Origin: an uncultured Ruminococcus sp.
Lineage (GTDB): Bacteria; Bacillota; Clostridia; Oscillospirales; Ruminococcaceae
NCBI GenBank assembly: GCA_937910385.1
Contig: CALEPT010000083.1
Coordinates: 1 to 42,376 of the forward strand
Length of the DNA stretch: 42,376 nt
Reading direction: 5' to 3'
Below are positions 24,608-33,033 of this stretch, piece by piece; the stretch's first letter is position 1; every line of letters starts with the position of its first letter. The notes under the pieces are model-generated. The model had not been told where the DNA came from and made no database searches. It saw only the letters and a list, made by a program, of their open reading frames with translations. The translations under genes were made by a program, and so were the position numbers.

Positions 24608-25548
24608 TATTTTCCGCCCATTGAGGGTACAGGACAGGAATCCACCCTTGCTGATATATACGCCTCGTTTGTTACAAATTCGGTCTTGCCCTGCGGCGAA
24701 AGGATTATCCTGTGGGCAAGAACAGGAACAGCCGCAAGCTTCACATCATCGGGAGTAACATACTCTCTTTCATATATATACGCAAACGCCTTGGCTGCCT
24801 TGTAAAGAGCTATGCTTCCTCTCGGACTTATTCCGAGGAGCGTATTGCGGTCGCCTCTCGTGGAAGCAACTATGCTGACTATATAATCCTTTATCTGATC
24901 GGTAACACGCACCTTTTTCACCTCTTCCTGCATGAACGTCACATCTTCGACTGTCATTACAGGAGCGTCTATGTTAAGTATAGGGTTTTTCATTTCAGTG
25001 CGTTCGAGTATCCTGACTTCTTCTTCGGCTGTAGGATAGCCCATTGAGAGCTTCATAAAGAACCTGTCCATCTGAGCTTCGGGAAGATGAAAGGTACCGT
25101 AGGTCTCTACGGGATTCTGTGTAGCCATAACAAGAAATGGCTTTGGCAGAGCGTGAGTAACTCCGTCAAGGCTTATCTGCCGCTCCTCCATAGCCTCCAG
25201 CAGAGCCGACTGCACCTTGGGCGAAGCACGGTTTATCTCGTCAGCAAGCAGGAAATTACACATTACAGCTCCATCTCGATAGACAAATTCGCCTGACCCG
25301 GCATCGAGCATCGTAAAGCCTGCGATATCGGACGGCATAACATCGGGAGTGAGCTGGATACGGTTGAAGCTTCCGCCTATAGAACGCGAAAGAGCTGTTA
25401 TCAGCTGCGTCTTTCCAACTCCCGGAACATCCTCAAGCAGCACATGACCCTCACAGAGAAGCGCAGAAATGAGCTTTATTATCGTATCGTTTTTTCCTAC
25501 AATTACCTTGCCTATTGAATCAGCAAGTAAATTTATATTTTTATTCAT
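24607..25548 (-). CDS. MoxR-type AAA+ ATPase
   Basis: A 313-residue cytosolic ATPase of the MoxR family. Walker A is LLEDVPGVGKTQ (about 35-46), the lid region has FNRIQLTPDVMPSDIAG, Walker B is FLLADEINRASPKVQSALLEAMEE, and sensor 1 is VMATQNPVE. MoxR proteins act as chaperones for the VWA/DUF58 proteins encoded beside them. It is the first gene of the operon that leads through DUF58 and the transglutaminase to the secreted peptidase. The start follows AGGAGAT; the promoter is at 25592-25620. Confidence 0.94.
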   Translation of the reverse strand: MNKNINLLADSIGKVIVGKNDTIIKLISALLCEGHVLLEDVPGVGKTQLITALSRSIGGSFNRIQLTPDVMPSDIAGFTMLDAGSGEFVYRDGAVMCNFLLADEINRASPKVQSALLEAMEERQISLDGVTHALPKPFLVMATQNPVETYGTFHLPEAQMDRFFMKLSMGYPTAEEEVRILERTEMKNPILNIDAPVMTVEDVTFMQEEVKKVRVTDQIKDYIVSIVASTRGDRNTLLGISPRGSIALYKAAKAFAYIYEREYVTPDDVKLAAVPVLAHRIILSPQGKTEFVTNEAYISARVDSCPVPSMGGK

Positions 25549-25591
25549 ACATGATCTCCTGTTAAATTTGGCAGAATATCCAATTAAAATT

Positions 25592-25620
25592 ATTATATCA
25601 CATTATTGCTGAAAAAGCAA
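25592..25620 (-). promoter_or_regulatory. SigA-type promoter of the moxR operon
   Basis: TTGCTT, 17 bases, TATAAT on the minus strand, about 44 bases before the moxR start codon. Confidence 0.78.
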
Positions 25621-25688
25621 CAGGCGGGGCAAAAAATTTTAGTCTCTTTTATCTACAGCATGAAAACAGCAGTTTACGCCTTGCAATA

Positions 25689-25731
25689 CAAAAAATGCGC
25701 CCGTGCATTTGCTGTAATTGCACAAGCGCAT
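25689..25731 (-). terminator. Intrinsic terminator after the 25737-26507 gene
   Basis: On the minus strand ATGCGC and GTGCA pair with TGCAC and GCGCAT (two mismatched bases between), followed by TTTTTT. It separates this gene from the moxR operon. Confidence 0.88.
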
Positions 25732-25736
25732 TATTA

Positions 25737-26507
25737 TTAAAATTCTCCGTAAGCTTCGTCAAATTCCTTTGCCTGTTTTTTCTTCTTTGCCGCCGAAATT
25801 ATCGAAGCTATCGCTCCTATAAGACCGATAACAGCAGCAGCTATGCCTCCAAAGAATATCGCGTAGGTAGTGGTTTTCTTGACCTCGCCTTCTCTTATTT
25901 CAAGGAATGCGATATCTCCGCTTTCAAGTCCAAGATCCTCCATAGCTTCGTTCAGATACTGTTCATATTCAGGATCAGACATCTGTTCGACCGTCTTACC
26001 TTTGAACTGCACCGATACTTTCGGAGGCTCTCCGTCATATTGAAAATTTCCACCGTACTGTTCATTAGCGGCCTCGGCATTATATATATTCGCAAGATAG
26101 CTATACCACTTATCGTAAGCCTTATCAAGCTCTGCCTGTTTATCCTTATTTGATGTGGCAAGGACCACATAGAAATAATCCAGTTCGGCAGCCTCGTCGG
26201 TGCCATTTTCCCATTCAGCATACATGTCATCGCTGAAATTTCCGATTATATAGAAATTGGTCTCGGTTTTCTTTGTAGTTATACCATAGGTTTTTTCAGT
26301 CTGTTCAAGGATTGCGAAAGGTCCGTATACAAAATCGATCTCGCCTTCTATGATCGCCGGATTATCCAGATCACCCATCTGTGCGGTATTGAGGTTTATC
26401 TTATCACCGCTCATCAGGAGCTTTGTATCAGCAAAGCCCGCAAGTGCCATTACTGCACCAAGGATAAATATTATCAGAAATACCATCAGCTTTTTATTTT
26501 TTCTCAT
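25737..26507 (-). CDS. Two-helix membrane protein of unknown function
   Basis: A 256-residue protein with an N-terminal membrane helix (about 7-25), a large polar, probably extracellular domain (about 30-205) rich in acidic and aromatic residues, and a second, Gly/Ala/Ile-rich membrane helix (about 210-235) with a Lys-rich cytoplasmic end. Both ends are therefore inside. I chose the ATG at 26507, with AGAAGGGTGA before it, over an in-frame GTG three codons earlier. I do not recognise the family with certainty. It stands alone between tsf and moxR and ends at a terminator. Confidence 0.82.
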   Translation of the reverse strand: MRKNKKLMVFLIIFILGAVMALAGFADTKLLMSGDKINLNTAQMGDLDNPAIIEGEIDFVYGPFAILEQTEKTYGITTKKTETNFYIIGNFSDDMYAEWENGTDEAAELDYFYVVLATSNKDKQAELDKAYDKWYSYLANIYNAEAANEQYGGNFQYDGEPPKVSVQFKGKTVEQMSDPEYEQYLNEAMEDLGLESGDIAFLEIREGEVKKTTTYAIFFGGIAAAVIGLIGAIASIISAAKKKKQAKEFDEAYGEF

Positions 26508-26580
26508 ATCGTTCACCCTTCTAAAATATCATATCATTTGTTTTTTATCGTCTTATAAAACTTGTTCTTCTGTGAAAACA

Positions 26581-26621
26581 AAATTTTAAAATATAAGCGC
26601 AGTTTTTAAGCTGCGCTTATA
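26581..26621 (-). terminator. Intrinsic terminator after tsf
   Basis: TATAAGCGCAG and CTGCGCTTATA form an 11-bp perfect stem; on the minus strand TTTTAAAATTTT follows. It ends the rpsB-tsf transcript. Confidence 0.9.
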
Positions 26622-26626
26622 GATCC

Positions 26627-27547
26627 TTACTTCTTTATCATGTTTGCCACTTCATCAGCAAGGTTGTCCTCTTTCTTCTCAACACCCTCGCCGCGCTCGT
26701 AGCGGATAACCTCAACGACCTTGATAGAGCCGCCGAGCTTCTTAGCCTCTGCGTCAACATAGCCCTGAACTGTGAGCTTGTCGTCCTTTACGAAAGCCTG
26801 CTCAAGGAGGCAGTTCTCACTGTAGTACTTGCCTACCTTGCCCTCAACGATCTTTACGCGGACCTGCTCGGGCTTTGAAGCCATTTTGGGATCCTCAGCC
26901 ATCTGTGCGAGCATGATCTCCTTCTCCTTCTCGATAACCTCGGCAGGAACCTGCTCGCGGTTGAGGTAAGGAGCGTTAAGAGCAGCAGACTGCATAGCAA
27001 CGTCCTTACCGATAGCTGCTACCTGATCTGCGGAGAGGTCTGTGTCGAGCTTTACGAGAACGCCGATGCTGCCGCCGTTGTGGATATAGGAAGCGAGCAC
27101 ACCCTCGAGTCTTACAAAACGACGAATAACGATATTCTCTCTGATCTTCATTCCTGCGAGTTCTGTGAGTACCTCACCGACTGTAGATGTGCCGCCGCTG
27201 ATAGTCTCAGCCTTTAGAGCCTCAACGTCTGCGGGATTTTTTTCAATGATAGTATTTGCAACACCGCTTACGAAGTTCTTGATATCGTCTGTGTTTGCGG
27301 CGAAGTCTGTTTCTGTGTTTACCTCGAGGAGCACGCCTGTATTGCCGTTAACTACAGCAGCAACGATACCCTCGGCAGCAGCTCTGCCGCTCTTCTTAGC
27401 CTGTGTGGCAAGTCCTTTTTCTCTGAGGAACTCGATAGCCTTCTCCATATTGCCGTCATTTTCCTCGAGAGCCTTCTTGCAGTCCATCATGCCAACGCCA
27501 GTGGACTTCATGAGCTCTTTGATCTCTGCAACGGAAACCTTTCCCAT
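26627..27547 (-). CDS. tsf: Elongation factor Ts
   Basis: Nucleotide exchange factor that regenerates EF-Tu-GTP. The N-terminal signature VAEIKELMKSTGVGMMDCKKALEEN (about 5-29) and the TDFAANTDDI motif that contacts EF-Tu are present. 306 residues, within the usual range. The start follows GGAGGTAATAACA. It forms the standard pair with rpsB, with a gap of 99 bases that contains a hairpin, and is ended by a strong terminator. Confidence 0.98.
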   Translation of the reverse strand: MGKVSVAEIKELMKSTGVGMMDCKKALEENDGNMEKAIEFLREKGLATQAKKSGRAAAEGIVAAVVNGNTGVLLEVNTETDFAANTDDIKNFVSGVANTIIEKNPADVEALKAETISGGTSTVGEVLTELAGMKIRENIVIRRFVRLEGVLASYIHNGGSIGVLVKLDTDLSADQVAAIGKDVAMQSAALNAPYLNREQVPAEVIEKEKEIMLAQMAEDPKMASKPEQVRVKIVEGKVGKYYSENCLLEQAFVKDDKLTVQGYVDAEAKKLGGSIKVVEVIRYERGEGVEKKEDNLADEVANMIKK

Positions 27548-27603
27548 TGTTATTACCTCCTGCTTTTAGAAATTATTGGTTAAAAATTAGATATTAGAAC
27601 TAA

Positions 27604-27631
27604 GGCTGCCGCCGATTGTCTGACAGCAGCC
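27604..27631 (-). promoter_or_regulatory. Hairpin between rpsB and tsf (possible attenuator)
   Basis: GGCTGC and GCAGCC pair around a 16-base loop on the minus strand and are followed only by TTAGTTCT, a poor T-tract. It may reduce readthrough from rpsB to tsf or protect the upstream mRNA end. Confidence 0.4.
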
Positions 27632-27646
27632 GTTTAAATCATCTGA

Positions 27647-28393
27647 TTATTCAGCAGACTCTTCTGCAGCAGTCTCCTCTGCGGGAGCTTCCTCAGCCTC
27701 GGCAGCGTCGCCGCCCTGTCTGCCCTCGATGATAGCGTTTGCGATAGTTCCGGCGATGAGCTTTACTGCACGGATAGCATCATCGTTACCGGGGATAACG
27801 TAGTCTACCTCATCGGGATCGCAGTTGGTATCAACGATAGCAACGATCGGGATATTCAGCTTCTTAGCCTCTGCAACTGCGATCTTTTCCTTGCGTGGAT
27901 CAACGATAAAGAGAGCTGCGGGGAGCTTCTTCATGTTCTTGATACCGCCGAGGAACTTTTCGAGCTTCTCTATTTCGAGATTGAGCTTAACAACTTCCTT
28001 CTTGGGGAGAAGAGCGAATGTGCCGTCCTCCTCCATTGTATGGAGCTGCTCAAGTCTCTTGATTCTTGTCTGAATGGTCTTGAAGTTTGTGAGCATACCG
28101 CCGAGCCACCTTGCGTTTACATAGTGAGCGCCCGCTCTGGTAGCTTCTTCCTTAACGGAATCGCCTGCCTGCTTCTTTGTACCTACAAAGAGCACCTCGC
28201 CGCCCTCAGCCGAAAGGTCGCGAACGAAGAGGTAAGCCTCCTCGAGCTTCTTAACGGTCTTCTGAAGGTCGATGATGTAGATACCGTTTCTTTCTGTGAA
28301 AATGTACGGAGCCATTTTCGGGTTCCATCTTCTTGTCTGGTGTCCGAAGTGAACACCTGCTTCAAGAAGCTGCTTCATTGATACTACTCCCAT
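27647..28393 (-). CDS. rpsB: 30S ribosomal protein S2
   Basis: Small-subunit ribosomal protein. Family segments include MKQLLEAGVHFGHQTRRWNPKM at the N terminus, FVGTKKQA, ARWLGGMLTNFKT and DTNCDPDEVDYVIPGNDDA. The 248 residues end in the acidic Ala/Glu-rich tail often seen in Firmicutes. AAGGAGGAC lies before the ATG. It has its own promoter at 28508-28536 and a structured leader. Confidence 0.98.
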   Translation of the reverse strand: MGVVSMKQLLEAGVHFGHQTRRWNPKMAPYIFTERNGIYIIDLQKTVKKLEEAYLFVRDLSAEGGEVLFVGTKKQAGDSVKEEATRAGAHYVNARWLGGMLTNFKTIQTRIKRLEQLHTMEEDGTFALLPKKEVVKLNLEIEKLEKFLGGIKNMKKLPAALFIVDPRKEKIAVAEAKKLNIPIVAIVDTNCDPDEVDYVIPGNDDAIRAVKLIAGTIANAIIEGRQGGDAAEAEEAPAEETAAEESAE

Positions 28394-28416
28394 GGTGTAG
28401 TCCTCCTTAAAATTGG

Positions 28417-28500
28417 TTATTATAATCCTCCGCTTGGCTTAGCTTGCAGACAATACCCGAAAGGGTACACCGATCTGCAAAAGCACAGGCGTGCGAATTG
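28417..28500 (-). ncRNA. Candidate S2 (rpsB) leader RNA
   Basis: The leader folds into TTGCAGA/TCTGCAA (28444-28480) enclosing TACCC-GAAA-GGGTA, drawn here as read on the plus strand, followed towards rpsB by the single-stranded AGCTAAGCCAAGCGGAGG. Such a stem plus purine-rich tail before rpsB suggests autoregulation by S2; this is inference from position and structure. Confidence 0.55.
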
Positions 28501-28507
28501 CCTTAAT

Positions 28508-28536
28508 ATTATACCATTTCAGACAAAATTTTGCAA
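28508..28536 (-). promoter_or_regulatory. SigA-type promoter of rpsB-tsf
   Basis: TTGCAA, 17 bases, TATAAT on the minus strand, in the gap after the ylmC-like gene. Confidence 0.82.
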
Positions 28537-28551
28537 GTCTTTGAGCTTTGG

Positions 28552-28851
28552 TCATTTGAACAAACTTTGTATCGTAAAGCGGCGGTTGTTTGTTATATGT
28601 GACGATTTCGACGCCTCTGAACGCTCAATAAGTACCACATCGCTGCCCACAACGCGAATGTCCGCGCAGGGTATCACGATGTCCTCCTCTTTGCCGAAAA
28701 TGCCGAACAATCCGTTCCTGCCGTATATCACGAGGGCTATCACCTCTGATGAATCGATATTTATCTCAGCGTCATCAATGTAGCCGAGTCTCTCGCCCGT
28801 CTTAATGTCGATGACCTCCTTGCTCCTCATGTCCTCCAGTCCGCAAACCAT
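28552..28851 (-). CDS. YlmC/YmxH-family PRC-barrel protein
   Basis: A 99-residue protein. DMRSKEVIDIKTGERLGYIDDAEI at the N terminus and the following beta-rich segment match the PRC-barrel YlmC/YmxH family of sporulating Firmicutes. The function is not well known; some members are listed as sporulation proteins. I start it at 28851 (MVCGLEDMRSKEV), where GGGGTGG precedes the ATG; a longer frame adds 17 hydrophobic residues that overlap a perfect palindrome and look non-coding. It stands alone on the minus strand before the rpsB promoter. Confidence 0.85.
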   Translation of the reverse strand: MVCGLEDMRSKEVIDIKTGERLGYIDDAEINIDSSEVIALVIYGRNGLFGIFGKEEDIVIPCADIRVVGSDVVLIERSEASKSSHITNNRRFTIQSLFK

Positions 28852-28860
28852 AAAACCACC

Positions 28861-28876
28861 CCACATTATAATGTGG
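28861..28876. promoter_or_regulatory. Perfect 16-bp palindrome in front of the ylmC-like gene
   Basis: CCACATTATAATGTGG is a perfect palindrome 9 bases before the start codon, next to a TATAAT-like box (GCATATAATT) on the minus strand. Its location fits an operator for a dimeric repressor, or an RNA hairpin that covers the ribosome binding site. Confidence 0.5.
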
Positions 28877-29023
28877 TAAATTATATGCGCGCGGACGAGC
28901 ATATGATCTACTTTATATAAAAATCAATAAAGGATCTCTTTTTCATCCTTTTGGAAGTGCACTTTGATTCTTAATATAAACTATGAAACGATCGTCAGCA
29001 CAATATCCTTTTTTCTACAAATA

Positions 29024-29052
29024 TTGACTTTTTCACAAAAAAATGATATAAT
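29024..29052 (+). promoter_or_regulatory. SigA-type promoter of the ComEA-like gene
   Basis: TTGACT, 17 bases, TATAAT, 33 bases before the start codon. Confidence 0.85.
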
Positions 29053-29085
29053 ATCTCATAGACAATTGATTGGCGGGCGATAACC

Positions 29086-29829
29086 ATGAACGACAAAAAT
29101 AGAAATGCCGCAATCATCTCAGTGATAATTGCTATAATAAGCATTACCTTGTTTTTCTTTATCCACAGGGACAATACCGGACAAGCCACTATAATAACAA
29201 TAACAGATTCCCATTCAGCTACTTCTGCTGCAACAGAGAACGTTTCCACAACTATAACATCCACTTCTGCCGTGCGGTCTGCCGTTTCCTCATCGCTTGT
29301 CACGACCACTGTTCCCCCTGCAGAACCGCTTTACATCAATATAAATACTGCCACGTGCGAGGAGTTCATACAGCTCCACGGTATAGGCGAGGTCATTGCA
29401 GAAAATATCATTGCTTACCGCACCGAGAATAATGGCTTCAATAACATCGAAGAACTTATGGAAGTATCCGGGATAGGGAGCTCCGTTTTTGAGGATATAA
29501 GGGAATTTGTATACGTGGAAGATCCGGTTTACGAGACCGCCGTATCACCTACCGAGCCGGAAATCATTATCGCTGTCGAAGAAACGACAGAGCCTGAAAT
29601 TGAGGAGTCCTCCGCACTTACACTTGAGGAATGTGCTCCCATAAACATAAACACCGCCGATATTGAAGAATTAGCTCTCCTGCCGTATGTGACATATGAT
29701 ATCGCTGATGAAATAATAACGCTCCGTACAGAAATAGGCGGTTTTCAGCACGTCTATGAGCTTCTGCTGATCGAAGACCTGTCTCAAAGTCAGGCTGCGG
29801 AGATAGTCGAATACGTTACAGTTGAATAA
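29086..29829 (+). CDS. ComEA-like protein with two helix-hairpin-helix domains
   Basis: A 247-residue surface protein. One N-terminal membrane helix (about 8-26), a Ser/Thr-rich linker (30-80), then a ComEA-type HhH domain (about 83-147: ININTATCEEFIQLHGIGEVIAENIIAYR with VSGIGSSVFEDI), an acidic Glu/Pro/Thr linker, and a second, degenerate copy (about 185-246: ININTADIEELALLPYVTYDIADEIITLR) in which the second hairpin has lost its Gly. ComEA binds incoming DNA in transformation, usually with a single HhH domain. No other competence gene is in the window. The ribosome binding site is weak. It could be a competence protein or another surface DNA-binding protein. Confidence 0.87.
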   Translation: MNDKNRNAAIISVIIAIISITLFFFIHRDNTGQATIITITDSHSATSAATENVSTTITSTSAVRSAVSSSLVTTTVPPAEPLYININTATCEEFIQLHGIGEVIAENIIAYRTENNGFNNIEELMEVSGIGSSVFEDIREFVYVEDPVYETAVSPTEPEIIIAVEETTEPEIEESSALTLEECAPININTADIEELALLPYVTYDIADEIITLRTEIGGFQHVYELLLIEDLSQSQAAEIVEYVTVE

Positions 29830-29853
29830 TTCTGCCGCCGGGCAGAAATGTAT

Positions 29854-29912
29854 AGCATTTGCCAGCACATCGTTAGGCCTTTGAAGATGTGCCTGCAAAT
29901 GCTTTTTATTTT
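29854..29912 (+). terminator. Long hairpin with T-tract between the ComEA-like gene and pnuC
   Basis: GCATTTGC/GCAAATGC and GCACATC/GATGTGC form a 15-bp stem with one 2x2 internal loop, followed by TTTTTATTTTT. A second small hairpin TTCTGCC/GGCAGAA precedes it at 29830-29847. The T-tract ends only a few bases before the pnuC ribosome binding site, so it may work as an attenuator for pnuC as well as a terminator. Confidence 0.85.
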
Positions 29913-29926
29913 TAGGAGGACATAAG

Positions 29927-30604
29927 ATGAAAATTTCATCATTTACCCGAACAGAGTTCTTGATCTGGATATCTTCCGTGAGCATAATCATGTTATCTTT
30001 CTGCTTGTTCGGCAGAGAAAGCTTTTTAACGCTCATAGCTTCGCTGATCGGAACGACTTCCCTCATATTCTGCGCCAAAGGCAATCCCATCGGACAGCTG
30101 CTTATGATAATTTTCTCTGCAATATACGGTGTTATATCATTTGGTTTTTCATACTACGGAGAAATGATAACATATCTCGGCATGACAGCTCCTATGGCAC
30201 TGATATCTCTCGTTTCTTGGATAAAAAATCCTTTCCGCAGCGACCGGTCAGAGGTAAGAGTGAACACAATAAAGTACACGGAAACAGCATTCATGCTCAT
30301 CGTTACAGCCGCAGTAACATTTATATTTTACCATATACTGCGATATTTCCACACAGCCAATCTGATACCCAGCACCGTCTCTGTTGCCACGAGCTTCGCG
30401 GCAGCCTATCTCACCTTCAGACGCAGTGCTTTTTTTGCTTTGATTTATGCCGCAAACGATGTCGTTCTGATAATTCTGTGGACAATGGCTGCCGTGAAGG
30501 ATATCTCATATCTTTCAGTTGTCATCTGCTTTGTGATCTTCCTGCTCAACGATATTTACGGCTTCATAAGCTGGCAGAAGATGAAAAAGCGTCAGAACAA
30601 ATAG
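29927..30604 (+). CDS. pnuC: PnuC-family nicotinamide riboside transporter
   Basis: A 225-residue membrane protein with about seven predicted helices. PnuC signatures are visible: YGEMITYLGMTAPMALISLVSWIKNPF in the middle and NDVVLIILW and NDIYGFISWQKMKKRQ near the C terminus; these form the substrate pocket in PnuC. It takes up a precursor of NAD+, most likely nicotinamide riboside. AGGAGGA lies before the start. It follows a strong hairpin and T-tract and has no other obvious promoter, so it may be under transcriptional attenuation. It converges on the 30618-32855 gene with only 13 bases between them. Confidence 0.92.
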   Translation: MKISSFTRTEFLIWISSVSIIMLSFCLFGRESFLTLIASLIGTTSLIFCAKGNPIGQLLMIIFSAIYGVISFGFSYYGEMITYLGMTAPMALISLVSWIKNPFRSDRSEVRVNTIKYTETAFMLIVTAAVTFIFYHILRYFHTANLIPSTVSVATSFAAAYLTFRRSAFFALIYAANDVVLIILWTMAAVKDISYLSVVICFVIFLLNDIYGFISWQKMKKRQNK

Positions 30605-30617
30605 CTTATCAGTCTGT

Positions 30618-32855
30618 TTATGCACTTTTTACCAGCACAAACAGGTAGCTTTGTCCATTAAATTCAATAGTGCAGTTCACTCTGACCTTTCTATCTTCGT
30701 CAACAGATATGCTCTCAACATCAAATGTGACTCCGCTTTCACTAAACGCTTCCTTAAAACCGGGAGCTTCGGTCAGAGGCACCGAAACCGTGCTCTCGAT
30801 ACCATTCCACTTGACGGTGAATTTCTGCTCATCGGCATTGTAGTTTCCAAGATAAGCGTTTCCGCTGAAATAGGCAGAAAGATAAATATAAGAAAGCTTT
30901 ACGCACATATTCTGTACTCTTATCTTCTCTCTCAGCTCGTCCTCATATGAATGCATAATGCTTACCGCGTTAGTTTCAAAAGCCTGCTGAGCCTGTATCT
31001 TAGCGCTGTTTTGTCTTTCCTCATACTGTACAGAGGTCTCAAACTCTCCCTTCGGAGATACATTGTTCCTAAGATAATCAGCAATATACCGTTCTTTACG
31101 ATGAACAAAAGCCTCTCTGTACGTAGGATGAGACATATAATCTGTTATGGAAGCATTTTCTCTAAGAAGCTCCGGAAGCTGCTCTGTTCCCATTCTCACA
31201 TAGGTAAGCACCGGCGTCCATGCATTGTATATACGATCCCTGTAAAACTGAAGGAGCCTCGGATCGGAAGCAAAGGCAGTCTGGCTCTGGTAATTAGCAG
31301 CATATCCCTGCACGTTATTCTCACGCTGCATAGCGTTTGCCGGATAGCCGTTATTATACGGCTGACCGAGCATATTCCCGTTATAAGCAGGGTTCGGCTG
31401 CTGCGGAGCACCATAATTTCCGGGAGTATTATTCCCCATAGAAGCATTGCTTGGTATCGCTCTCTTTGTATTCTGATAATGCAGATCGTAATTGCCGGCA
31501 AAGCTATCGTAATCAAATATAGTAAGGCTCGAAAATGCACACACGTCCAGCAGATCGTGACCGAGGATATTCTTTGTCCTGTTATTGGGAGCAAGCTTCA
31601 TAAGCTCAGGAAGCATGTGATTTTTCCTGTAAAGTGCCGCATAATTCAGCGCATTCATACCGTAATCGTCTATATATGAATTTATATTATATATGTTGCT
31701 GCGGAAAAAATCAATATCACCGCAAAGTATCCTGCCGATCATCAGCTCGCGCAGATGTGATATGAACTGTCTGTACTTTTCTGAGAGAGACGCAGCGATT
31801 TCCTTATTATCTGCAAGAGCCTCCTTATGCTGAGGAGAAGCTGACTGATCGGGATGGATTATCCTGCTAATGTCTTCGTTGAGGTACATATTGCTCTCGT
31901 CTGCAAAATCATTTACGATATTGAGATAAAGCGCCCAGTTTTCATAGGTAGGATAAGTCTGTATCGACTTGCGGATATCAGCAAGGCTTTCGGCAATATC
32001 TCTGTTATGATAATGCTCAAGAGCGCGGTCACAATAGCATTTACTGAGTATACGGTGATATTCTTCCTTCTTTTGAAGCGCAGTCTGCTGCCATTCTGAT
32101 AAACCGTTCAATGAAGCTTTTGCAGCTGCATCATCAAAAAGATGCTGCATCATAAGCACAGTTATCTCTATCGGAACCGGTATCGGATAGCTCCTGCGCG
32201 GATCTCCGGCTGCAAATTCGCAAAGAAGCGCCGCTATCACCCTTGCTTCTTCAAGCGAACCGCCCGAAGCATTGCAGCTAATATTTCTGATAAGAGCACT
32301 GTAATGATCGTTGAACGCAGATTGTGCGGCCTCGTTATAATTCAGCAGCACAGCTCTTATTCCCGTAAGCTTTTCATACATACGTCCGGTCGCATCTATC
32401 ATCGCAGTCCGGTCAAAGGTTATAATGTATTTTCCGTCATTTACAGCAGGATCGTTACTGTTTCTTATTATTGACCTGCAAAGGTCTTCGTAGGAGATAG
32501 CTGTATCACAACTATCGGAAGAACTCCTTACCGCAAAGCCTCCCTGAAAGAAAAGTATTCCTATTTTACCTTTTTTGAAAATGAAAGCGCCGTCAATAAA
32601 GCCCAGCTTTTCACCGTATTCTGTATGCTGCCCGAAATTGTTATTTATATTGAATACAGACTGCGACGGCATCATACGCCAATCAGTATATCCGTCTAAA
32701 GACTGTAAATAGATTATAAGCGCATTATTGGCGTAAACTCCCTGTACAGCAGGAGCGGCTGAACCCGCCGCTGCCGCCTTTGCAGCATCACACTGTTCAT
32801 CGAAGAGATCCTTTAATGATGAATCGAATCTTTCAATTGTCGTAAGCTCATTCAT
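30618..32855 (-). CDS. Large cytosolic protein of unknown function (TPR- and ankyrin-like segments)
   Basis: 745 residues, no signal peptide. The N-terminal part (about 45-180) contains GFIDGAFIFKKGKIGILFFQGGF with ISYEDL, which resembles small PH-like domains. A helical region follows with a TPR-like stretch (YCDRALEHYHNRDIAESLADIRKSI, about 278-305) and one ankyrin-like unit (DDYGMNALNYAALYRKNHMLPEL, about 400-425). A Gly/Asn/Pro/Gln-rich linker (about 470-545) leads to a helical and beta C-terminal part with GEFETSVQYEERQN. I do not recognise the family. GGAGG lies before the ATG at 32855. A perfect consensus promoter (32955-32983) drives it, diverging from the phospholipase-like gene. Confidence 0.82.
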   Translation of the reverse strand: MNELTTIERFDSSLKDLFDEQCDAAKAAAAGSAAPAVQGVYANNALIIYLQSLDGYTDWRMMPSQSVFNINNNFGQHTEYGEKLGFIDGAFIFKKGKIGILFFQGGFAVRSSSDSCDTAISYEDLCRSIIRNSNDPAVNDGKYIITFDRTAMIDATGRMYEKLTGIRAVLLNYNEAAQSAFNDHYSALIRNISCNASGGSLEEARVIAALLCEFAAGDPRRSYPIPVPIEITVLMMQHLFDDAAAKASLNGLSEWQQTALQKKEEYHRILSKCYCDRALEHYHNRDIAESLADIRKSIQTYPTYENWALYLNIVNDFADESNMYLNEDISRIIHPDQSASPQHKEALADNKEIAASLSEKYRQFISHLRELMIGRILCGDIDFFRSNIYNINSYIDDYGMNALNYAALYRKNHMLPELMKLAPNNRTKNILGHDLLDVCAFSSLTIFDYDSFAGNYDLHYQNTKRAIPSNASMGNNTPGNYGAPQQPNPAYNGNMLGQPYNNGYPANAMQRENNVQGYAANYQSQTAFASDPRLLQFYRDRIYNAWTPVLTYVRMGTEQLPELLRENASITDYMSHPTYREAFVHRKERYIADYLRNNVSPKGEFETSVQYEERQNSAKIQAQQAFETNAVSIMHSYEDELREKIRVQNMCVKLSYIYLSAYFSGNAYLGNYNADEQKFTVKWNGIESTVSVPLTEAPGFKEAFSESGVTFDVESISVDEDRKVRVNCTIEFNGQSYLFVLVKSA

Positions 32856-32954
32856 AATTGTGCCTCCATAGAAATCATGCTTGTCCACGCTGCGGACATA
32901 TACTTCCCGAAATCAAATTTTCAGGCAACAGTATTAGTTATTATACACAATAAG

Positions 32955-32983
32955 ATTATAACATATTCCTCCATATATGTCAA
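32955..32983 (-). promoter_or_regulatory. Consensus SigA promoter of the 30618-32855 gene
   Basis: TTGACA, 17 bases, TATAAT on the minus strand, exactly consensus. The 375-base gap 32856-33230 holds this promoter, an opposite promoter at 33034-33062 and a hairpin cluster. Confidence 0.92.
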
Positions 32984-33033
32984 TATTTGAAGAATATCCG
33001 CCCACGATCCTGAAAAATTTATTACATCGGCTA

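Noticed and set aside
29830..29926. NAD+-II (pnuC motif) riboswitch
   Set aside because: Position fits, but I could not match a consensus; I report only the hairpins.
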